Shown here: positions 1-6,784 of the stretch, in pieces
Layout: each line of letters starts with the position of its first letter
Numbering within the stretch: position 1 is the first letter of the stretch
Source of the DNA: Polynucleobacter meluiroseus
Lineage (GTDB): Bacteria; Pseudomonadota; Gammaproteobacteria; Burkholderiales; Burkholderiaceae
NCBI GenBank assembly: GCA_943329505.2
Contig: CALQED020000064.1
Location: forward strand, 1 to 6,784
Direction: 5' to 3'
Length of the DNA stretch: 6,784 bases
Notes under the pieces: generated by a model
Told to the model about the DNA's origin: nothing
Database searches by the model: none
The model's input: the letters and a program-made list of their open reading frames with translations, nothing else
Program-made: the position numbers and the translations under genes

Positions 1-333
1 AAAGAGCACTGGGAGCTAGCAAACGCCATTAGCAAACAAGGGCTACTGGTCTCAGAATTTCCGCAGGGGGTTGGCCCAAAAGCCTTTCATTTCCCCAGGC
101 GCAACCGCATCATTGCGGCCCTGTCTCTCGGCGTCGTGGTGATTGAGGCGGCGCAAAGGTCGGGCTCACTCATCACAGCCTATCTTGCAGCCGAGCTTGG
201 GCGAGAAATCTTTGCATTACCAGGCCCGATTCATGACCCTCTTTTTGCCGGTTGCCATCAACTGATTCAACAAGGCGCCAAATTGGTTCGTAACCCCAAA
301 GAAGTTCTGGAAGAGCTTAATTTTCCTAGATAA
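1..333 (+). CDS. dprA: DNA-processing protein DprA (Smf), 3' part only
   Basis: This is the C-terminal 110 residues of DprA; the 5' end lies outside the window, and the frame is open from base 1. DprA binds single-stranded DNA taken up during natural transformation and loads RecA on it in the cytoplasm. Visible family signatures, in order, are a SEFP..G segment near residue 18, the FPRRNRIIAALS block (about residues 34-45), VVVIEA followed by SGSLITA, GREIFALPG, and GCHQLIQQGAKLV. Together these form the second half of the Rossmann-like DprA fold. The protein stops about 18 residues after the GA-LV motif, with the ending EVLEELNFPR. Many DprA proteins continue for roughly 60 residues into a winged-helix (DML1-like) domain, which is absent here. 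A strong terminator begins inside the stop codon, so this end looks natural and not a frameshift. The identification is firm; function in competence in this host is inferred. Confidence 0.95.
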   Translation, partial: KEHWELANAISKQGLLVSEFPQGVGPKAFHFPRRNRIIAALSLGVVVIEAAQRSGSLITAYLAAELGREIFALPGPIHDPLFAGCHQLIQQGAKLVRNPKEVLEELNFPR

Positions 334-366
334 CCCCTTTTAAAGTAGTTTAAAAGGGGTTTATTC
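332..366 (+). terminator. Strong intrinsic terminator of dprA
   Basis: A perfect 13-base-pair stem, AACCCCTTTTAAA (332-344) with TTTAAAAGGGGTT (349-361), closes on the four-base loop GTAG. T-rich sequence (TTTATT) follows. The stem begins within the TAA stop codon of dprA, so the gene ends directly in its terminator. This should largely insulate the topoisomerase from dprA transcription. The call rests on the perfect inverted repeat and its position. Confidence 0.88.
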
Positions 367-398
367 AACAAAATGGCTCATAGAAACGGATTTGAAAT

Positions 399-418
399 GC
401 TCTAAAAAGGGCTTTTTT
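399..418 (+). terminator. Weak terminator-like hairpin with T6 tract
   Basis: GCTCT (399-403) can pair with AGGGC (408-412), including one G-U pair, around an AAAA loop. Six T residues follow directly (413-418). The five-pair stem is short, so termination would be weak. It may be a backup for the stronger hairpin 40 bases upstream, or chance in AT-rich DNA. Confidence 0.3.
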
Positions 419-446
419 GGACTTTTCAGGATTTATCGGTTAATAA
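417..446 (+). promoter_or_regulatory. Possible sigma70-type promoter for the topoisomerase gene
   Basis: TTGGAC (417-422) could act as a -35 element and TAATAA (441-446) as a -10 element, with an 18-base spacer. The -35 matches the consensus at only three of six positions, while the region around the -10 is strongly AT-rich. Transcription would start near 452-454 and give a leader of about 95 bases that begins with the hairpin described at 448-505. This is the best candidate I can see between the dprA terminator and the GTG start, but it is only a pattern match. Confidence 0.35.
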
Positions 447-447
447 T

Positions 448-505
448 AAAAAAGAGGGTTGCAATAGGCCAAATCCTGATTTGGTTTAAATTGATCCTCT
501 TTTTT
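448..505 (+). promoter_or_regulatory. Structured leader hairpin: terminator or attenuator
   Basis: AAAAAAGAGG (448-457) is perfectly complementary to CCTCTTTTTT (496-505). The pairing can extend inward through a few weaker pairs, and a second perfect hairpin, CCAAAT/ATTTGG (469-474 and 479-484, loop CCTG), sits inside. The A tract on one side and T tract on the other give the form of an intrinsic terminator able to work in both directions. It lies 43 bases before the topoisomerase start, so an RNA reaching or starting here could stop before the gene. It could be a second terminator of dprA, an attenuator in the leader, or the end of a short RNA; sequence alone does not decide. Confidence 0.5.
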
Positions 506-548
506 ACCCATTAAAAACATTTACTCAGGCTCAAATTTAGGCAAACGC

Positions 549-3212
549 GTGGCTAAAGCATCTACCAAAAGCAGCTCCAAGACCCCATCCGTGGATCAAC
601 CAAAGGCACTTATCATTGCCGAAAAACCATCGGTAGCCAATGACATTGCCAAAGCCCTAGGCGGCTTCACTAAATATGAAGACTATTTTGAAAGCGAAGA
701 CTTTCTCATTTCATCCGCAGTAGGTCATCTTTTAGAAATAGCGGCTCCTGAGGAATATGACGTCAAACGTGGTAAGTGGTCTTTTGCCAACCTACCAGTT
801 GTGCCGCCTTATTTTGATTTACGCCCAATCGCGAAAACAGAATCGCGTTTAAAGGTTTTGCAAAAACTCATCAAGCGCAAAGATGTCACCTCACTCATTA
901 ATGCTTGTGACGCTGGACGTGAGGGTGAGCTTATTTTTAGACTGATCGCACAACACGCAAAAGCGTCCCAATCCGTCAAGCGCCTTTGGTTGCAATCGAT
1001 GACGCCTGCTGCTATTCGCGAAGGCTTTACCAATTTACGTAGCGATAATGAAATGCAACCGCTAGCCGATGCTGCGCGTTGTCGCTCTGAAGCTGACTGG
1101 CTCGTAGGCATTAATGGCACACGGGCGATGACTGCGTTTAATAGCAAAAGCGGGGGGTTCTTCCTCACCACCGTAGGTCGTGTCCAAACACCAACGCTCT
1201 CTATCGTGGTAGAGCGTGAAGAACTGATTCGTAAATTTGTTTCAAAAGATTATTGGGAAGTAAAGGCGGAATTTATTGCTGCTGCTGGGGTATATGAAGG
1301 TCGGTGGTTTGATCCGAAATTTAAGAAGGATGCGGCCGAGCCAGATGCGCGCGAGAATCGTCTGTGGAGCGAAGCAGCAGCTAATAGTATTGTGGCTGCC
1401 TGTCGCGGCAAAAAAGCAACGGTTACTGAAGAGGCCAAGCCAGCAACTCAACTTGCTCCGCAGCTATTTGACTTAACCAGTTTGCAGCGTGAAGCAAATG
1501 CGCGTTTTGGTTTCTCTGCCAAAAACACTTTAGGCCTTGCGCAAGCGCTGTACGAGCGCCATAAGGTATTAACCTATCCTCGTACTGATGCAAAAGCCCT
1601 ACCAGAAGATTATTTAGAGACCGTAAAACAAACCATGGAAAACCTTGCCGAGCATTCGCAAGACTATCGTGCGTTTGCTAAACAAATTTTGCAAGGCGAC
1701 CCCAAGGATCCAAAAGCGAAAGCAGGCTTTGGTTGGATCAAGCCCAACAAGAGAATCTTTGATAACTCAAAGATCTCAGATCACTTCGCCATTATTCCAA
1801 CCCTAGAAACACCCAAAACTTTAAGCGAGCCCGAAGCAAAGTTATACGACCTAGTGGTGCGTCGCTTTTTAGCGGTCTTTTATCCTGCCGCAGAATTTCG
1901 GGTAACAACTCGTATTACTGAAGCCTTGGGCCATCATTTCAAAACTGAAGGTCGAGTCCTTGTAAACCCGGGCTGGTTAACTGTATATGGCAAATCTAAC
2001 CAGGCAGACGATGAGCTGGTTCCTGTACAAGCGGGGGAAACGGTTCAAGCAGAGTCTGTAGTTGCAGTTCCTTTAAAGACCAAGCCGCCAGCGCGCTACA
2101 CAGAAGCAACTTTGCTCTCTGCAATGGAAAGTGCAGGTAAGTGGGTTGATGATGATGACATGCGTGAAGCAATGGCCGAAAAGGGTCTTGGTACTCCTGC
2201 AACACGAGCAGCCATCATTGAAGGATTGCTGGCTGAAAGATACATCGTGCGAGAAGCGCGCGAACTAATTCCAACGGCAAAGGCATTCCAGTTAATGACT
2301 TTGTTGCGCGGCCTTGATGTCGAAGAATTAACTCGTCCTGATTTAACGGGTAGTTGGGAAAATAAGCTGTCGCTCATTGAGCAGGGCAAGATGAATCGCG
2401 ATACCTTCATGCAAGAAATTGCTCAAATGACTCAGCGCATTGTGAAGCGCGCCAAAGAATATGATAGCGATACCATTCCTGGTGACTACGCCACAATGGC
2501 CACGCCATGCCCACACTGTAAGGGTTCGGTAAAAGAAAACTACCGTCGCTTTGCTTGTGAGAAGTGTGGCTTTACGATTAGTAAAACTCCTGGTGGCCGC
2601 GCATTTGAGTATCCAGAGGTAGAAGAATTGCTGCGTGAAAAAACCATTGGGCCCCTACAGGGATTTCGCAGCAAAATGGGACGCCCTTTTGCGGCAATCA
2701 TCAAGCTCTCAGAAATACCAGAAGATGATGCTGACTACCCTAACGCGGGCTTTAAGCTAGAGTTTGATTTTGGTAACACGCAAGATGATGAAACCGAAGC
2801 AATTGATTTCACTGGGCGCCAGGCTTTAGGTGTTTGTCCAAAATGTTCTGGGGCTGTTTACGAAGATGGCATGCGCTATGTTTGTGAAAATAATACTGGG
2901 CCAAGCAAGTCTTGCGACTTCAAAACCGGCAAAGTCGTTTTGCAACAAGAGGTTTCTTCTGAGCAAATTCAGAAGCTATTAAAAGAAGGTAAAACTGATC
3001 TGTTAACCAACTTCAAGTCAAACCGTACTGGGCGTGGCTTTAAGGCCTATTTAGCGCTTGGTTCTGACGGAAAGATTGGTTTTGAATTTGAGGCTAAAGC
3101 TCCCGGCGCTGCTAAAGCTCCGGCCAAGAAGCGTGCGGGCGCCAGCGCTGCAACCAAATCTGCAGCAAAACCTAAGCGCGCAAGCAAAGCAAAGTCATCT
3201 CCTAGCAGCTGA
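549..3212 (+). CDS. topB: Type IA DNA topoisomerase, TopB (topo III)-like, with zinc repeats
   Basis: An 887-residue topoisomerase that cuts one DNA strand through a 5'-phosphotyrosine, passes strand and reseals, relaxing negative supercoils or unlinking DNA. The TOPRIM domain (about 19-150) has the catalytic glutamate in AEKPS (E25) and the acidic metal motif DAGREGE (121-127). GRVQTPTL lies at 210-217. The active-site tyrosine is Y343 in TYPRTD, and EKGLGTPATR is at 544-553. EKPS and YPRTD resemble TopB more than TopA (ESPAK, YMRTD). Two C-terminal repeats carry cysteine sets C654/C657/C670/C673 and C763/C766/C779/C789. The last 40 residues are an Ala/Lys/Arg/Ser tail likely to bind DNA. 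The start is GTG, with TAGG at 538-541 as a weak ribosome site; no upstream in-frame ATG, GTG or TTG precedes the stop at 492. The tail overlaps the convergent oxidoreductase gene. Annotation as topA in some genomes is possible. Confidence 0.95.
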   Translation: MAKASTKSSSKTPSVDQPKALIIAEKPSVANDIAKALGGFTKYEDYFESEDFLISSAVGHLLEIAAPEEYDVKRGKWSFANLPVVPPYFDLRPIAKTESRLKVLQKLIKRKDVTSLINACDAGREGELIFRLIAQHAKASQSVKRLWLQSMTPAAIREGFTNLRSDNEMQPLADAARCRSEADWLVGINGTRAMTAFNSKSGGFFLTTVGRVQTPTLSIVVEREELIRKFVSKDYWEVKAEFIAAAGVYEGRWFDPKFKKDAAEPDARENRLWSEAAANSIVAACRGKKATVTEEAKPATQLAPQLFDLTSLQREANARFGFSAKNTLGLAQALYERHKVLTYPRTDAKALPEDYLETVKQTMENLAEHSQDYRAFAKQILQGDPKDPKAKAGFGWIKPNKRIFDNSKISDHFAIIPTLETPKTLSEPEAKLYDLVVRRFLAVFYPAAEFRVTTRITEALGHHFKTEGRVLVNPGWLTVYGKSNQADDELVPVQAGETVQAESVVAVPLKTKPPARYTEATLLSAMESAGKWVDDDDMREAMAEKGLGTPATRAAIIEGLLAERYIVREARELIPTAKAFQLMTLLRGLDVEELTRPDLTGSWENKLSLIEQGKMNRDTFMQEIAQMTQRIVKRAKEYDSDTIPGDYATMATPCPHCKGSVKENYRRFACEKCGFTISKTPGGRAFEYPEVEELLREKTIGPLQGFRSKMGRPFAAIIKLSEIPEDDADYPNAGFKLEFDFGNTQDDETEAIDFTGRQALGVCPKCSGAVYEDGMRYVCENNTGPSKSCDFKTGKVVLQQEVSSEQIQKLLKEGKTDLLTNFKSNRTGRGFKAYLALGSDGKIGFEFEAKAPGAAKAPAKKRAGASAATKSAAKPKRASKAKSSPSS

Positions 3213-4273
3213 GCACTCACCAGCTTGGCGGCTAGTGCCGACCACAAAATTCCTCTGGAGCCCAAAGCTGTCGCTAGAAAAATTCCGGGTCGCTGAGCAA
3301 GCGGCCCAATGATTGGCAGGCGGTCGCCAGAAACACAACGAACGCCAACAAATTCGCCTGCTTTGACTAGGCTTCTAGGGTCACCATCGGCATAGTCAAC
3401 CAAACCCTTTGCCTGTCCACGGTTAAAGTTGTCGCTATCTTCTCTTGGGGATAGGTCGTCTTCGCCCTCATCAAAGCTAGAGCCAACCATCCAGCGATAA
3501 CTGCCATCTTCAAGTTGCTCGGCGGGCAAACAATAGCCATCGCCAGAGATGCCCACCTTGGGCAGCATGGATACCCAAGGATCATTCGGCTGGATTGAAA
3601 AAATACTCAACTGACCACGCACAGGCTTTAGTGGCAAATGAACACCAAGGCTATTGATCAAGGGCTTGCTGTCGATTGCTGCCGCGATGACTACCTTTTT
3701 GGCGGTTGCGACAACTACATTTGATCCATCTAATAAACGCCATATTCCCTCATACTCTTCAAGCCTTTCAACCCGCGTGCTCCAAAGGCAGGTAAGGTTC
3801 TTGTGGTCTCTCAGTAGTTGCTCGCTTGTTTGCAGCAGGTTTAAGCAAGCGCCGCGAGAAATCCACACACCGCTTTGGGAAATGCCACAAATTCTTTGCG
3901 CCTCTTCATCGTCAAGCGGTATTGCAATGTCTTCACTTAAATCGAGGGAACGCAGATGTGCGGAGACCTCTGAACGATTAAATGCTCTATCTTTTTTGCT
4001 GGGCTGAAAGATGCCGTGCGCTTGCCAAGCACCGCCCCATCTTGCTTCTGCCAGCAAAAATGCTAGGTGCGTTAAGCGCAATAAACGGGGTGAGCCTTTG
4101 CCAATATGCGGGTGAGCAATTGCGTAGGCATGCCTCGAACAAGCATTGGCCGGAGAATTTGCAGCATCAATTACACAGACAGATTTGCCACGCTCGAGCA
4201 ACTCATTGGTAATGGTTGCCCCACAAATGCCGGCCCCAATCACCACGATTTCATGGTGTTGGGGTTGGGTCAT
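3047..4273 (-). CDS. mnmC: FAD-dependent oxidoreductase, stand-alone MnmC(o)-like
   Basis: A 408-residue flavoprotein of the DAO/glycine oxidase fold. The N-terminus has the dinucleotide-binding motif IGAGICG (12-18) and a strand ending in VID, whose D36 would contact the FAD ribose. The second half resembles the C-terminal domain of E. coli MnmC as I recall it: GSSFDEGEDD, then GVRC (310-313) followed by DRLPIIG, ALGSRG (336-341), and ALAPARF near the end (E. coli has ALNPNRL). In the fused enzyme this domain converts cmnm5(s2)U34 of tRNA to nm5(s2)U34. The N-terminal methyltransferase half of MnmC is absent, and the gap to pckG is only 46 bases. The ATG at 4273 lies just before the FAD motif, with GAG eight bases upstream. 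The last 54 residues are antisense to the topoisomerase tail. Membership of the FAD oxidoreductase family is certain; tRNA as substrate is inferred. An amino-acid oxidase (DadA or ThiO type) is the alternative. Confidence 0.85.
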   Translation of the reverse strand: MTQPQHHEIVVIGAGICGATITNELLERGKSVCVIDAANSPANACSRHAYAIAHPHIGKGSPRLLRLTHLAFLLAEARWGGAWQAHGIFQPSKKDRAFNRSEVSAHLRSLDLSEDIAIPLDDEEAQRICGISQSGVWISRGACLNLLQTSEQLLRDHKNLTCLWSTRVERLEEYEGIWRLLDGSNVVVATAKKVVIAAAIDSKPLINSLGVHLPLKPVRGQLSIFSIQPNDPWVSMLPKVGISGDGYCLPAEQLEDGSYRWMVGSSFDEGEDDLSPREDSDNFNRGQAKGLVDYADGDPRSLVKAGEFVGVRCVSGDRLPIIGPLAQRPGIFLATALGSRGILWSALAAKLVSAQLLGDDFALLARLGFAADLVAALAPARFLAGALAAPGALASNSKPIFPSEPSAK

Positions 4274-4319
4274 TAATTTATCTCAGTAAAGTGCGAAGAA
4301 ATGCTAATGGTTTTTAGAT

Positions 4320-6185
<1,866 letters not shown>

Positions 6186-6188
6186 ATG

Positions 6189-6194
6189 TTCCCC
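6189..6194 (-). promoter_or_regulatory. Ribosome binding site of pckG
   Basis: Read on the minus strand, GGGGAA lies three bases before ATG at 6185-6183. This G-rich site fits initiation at that ATG and argues against the TTG 33 bases further upstream, which has no purine-rich site at a proper distance. Confidence 0.65.
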
Positions 6195-6221
6195 GTGAAG
6201 ATTGAATTTTTTAATCAAATG

Positions 6222-6227
6222 ATTTTA
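6222..6227 (-). promoter_or_regulatory. Possible -10 element of a pckG promoter
   Basis: On the minus strand TAAAAT matches the -10 consensus at five of six positions, 36 bases before the pckG start. No good -35 hexamer stands at 16-18 bases (the sequence there reads GACTTT), so either an activator is needed or pckG is read from the mnmE transcript. The 88-base gap is AT-rich, which makes a chance match likely. Confidence 0.25.
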
Positions 6228-6273
6228 ACATTTTGGGCATATTTAAAGTCTTGGTTCGAAAACCAGCCAATCT

Positions 6274-6784
6274 TCATTTGCCGATACAGAATTGGCTAAA
6301 AATTTTTCCTAAAAGATCGTCTGGGAGCAGTTTGCCCGTTATTTGGCCTAGATGATTTTGTGCCAAAAAGAGCTCTTCTGCGAATAACTCAAGCGAATTG
6401 TTCCCATTTGCTGCGAATTGTTCCGATTTTTCAATATGCTCGGCCGCCCTTTCTAGGCAGTCTAAATGTCGTCTACGGGATACAATGGCACCCTCCTGGG
6501 ACCCGCTCCAGCCTACCGCCTGAAGGATTGTCTCTTTCAAAACATCGATTCCCTGGCCAGTCTTGGCAGATACAAGCAAAACACCGCCTTGATGAGCTTC
6601 GGGCTGGCCTAATAAGTCAGCCTTATTAAGGACCTCTAATATGGGGCATTTGGCAGGCAAAGCCTCCAAAATTTGGGCCCTTAAATCGTCCGTCTCTTTT
6701 TTTGCATTGGGGGCGGTCAAGAAAATAACTAAATCTGCCAGGCCTATGGCCTCCCAAGTGCGCTCAATCCCTTTTGCCTCAACC
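6274..6784 (-). CDS. mnmE: tRNA modification GTPase MnmE (TrmE), 3' part only
   Basis: This is the C-terminal 169 residues of MnmE; the 5' part lies beyond base 6784. MnmE with MnmG uses GTP hydrolysis, a folate and FAD to add the carboxymethylaminomethyl group to uridine 34 of several tRNAs. The fragment enters inside the G domain (GIERTWEAIGLADLVIF), then shows the G4 guanine-specificity motif NKAD (6616-6627), the G5 segment SAKTG, the conserved RRRHLD, and the helical-domain block LAEELFLAQNHLGQITG (reading FAEELFLAQ here). It ends DDLLGKIFSQFCIGK, with the terminal CIGK and its catalytic cysteine typical of the family. The frame stays open to the window edge, so a start near 6720 would be wrong. 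A gap of 88 bases separates it from pckG on the same strand. No strong terminator is present in that gap. Confidence 0.97.
   Translation of the reverse strand, partial: VEAKGIERTWEAIGLADLVIFLTAPNAKKETDDLRAQILEALPAKCPILEVLNKADLLGQPEAHQGGVLLVSAKTGQGIDVLKETILQAVGWSGSQEGAIVSRRRHLDCLERAAEHIEKSEQFAANGNNSLELFAEELFLAQNHLGQITGKLLPDDLLGKIFSQFCIGK

Noticed and set aside
373..405. Tiny frame of 10 codons (ATG to TAA) in the dprA-topoisomerase gap, considered as a leader peptide
   Set aside because: There is no convincing ribosome site, no run of a regulatory amino acid, and it lies upstream of the likely transcription start.
809..1171. Open frame of 120 codons on the minus strand inside the topoisomerase gene
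   Set aside because: It lies wholly antisense to the conserved TOPRIM and core region, shows no recognisable motif, and is explained by the codon pattern of the real gene.
3229..3240. Short hairpin CGGC-TAGT-GCCG shortly after the topoisomerase stop, considered as its terminator
   Set aside because: The four-pair stem has no T tract and lies inside the conserved coding part of the convergent oxidoreductase gene.
6202..6218. TTGA-N9-TCAA inverted repeat upstream of pckG, considered as an FNR/CRP-type operator
   Set aside because: The spacing differs from the FNR pattern (TTGAT-N4-ATCAA) and from CRP sites, and four-base arms are common by chance in AT-rich DNA.
6251..6266. Hairpin with a UUCG loop on the minus strand (CTGGTT/AACCAA) just after mnmE, considered as its terminator
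   Set aside because: The stem is only five or six pairs and no T tract follows (ACTTTAAAT), so it does not look like an effective intrinsic terminator.

Overview
The window looks like the chromosome of a betaproteobacterium, probably Burkholderiales and possibly Polynucleobacter-like. This is inferred from three things: a dprA/type IA topoisomerase pair, a GTP-type PEP carboxykinase, and mnmE, a gene often found near the replication origin. Base composition is moderate by eye rather than the very high GC of Burkholderia or Ralstonia. No database search was possible, so the taxon is only a suggestion.

Layout. Positions 1-333 (+) hold the 3' end of dprA, the recombination mediator for incoming single-stranded DNA. 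A 215-base intergenic stretch (334-548) follows, with a very strong intrinsic terminator, two further terminator-like elements and a possible promoter. Positions 549-3212 (+) encode an 887-residue type IA topoisomerase. Its core is of the TopB (topo III) type, and it carries two C-terminal zinc repeats and a basic Ala/Lys tail. On the minus strand, read from right to left, are the 3' part of mnmE (6784-6274), pckG (6185-4320) and a stand-alone FAD oxidoreductase resembling the C-terminal half of MnmC (4273-3047).

How the genes relate. MnmE (with MnmG) installs the cmnm5 group on tRNA wobble uridine 34. The MnmC oxidoreductase domain removes the carboxymethyl part of that same group. The two tRNA-modification genes therefore flank the gluconeogenic pckG on one strand, with gaps of 88 and 46 bases, and may be partly co-transcribed. 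The topoisomerase and the MnmC-like gene converge and overlap tail to tail by 166 bases. In the overlap the wobble positions of the two frames face each other, so the Ala/Lys/Ser tail of one protein fixes the Ala/Leu/Phe tail of the other.

Most of the window is housekeeping DNA. I see no mobile element, CRISPR array, tRNA or rRNA, and no convincing new system. The points most worth following up are the antisense coding overlap, the stand-alone MnmC(o)-like enzyme, the structured topoisomerase leader, and a DprA that ends without the usual C-terminal winged-helix domain.
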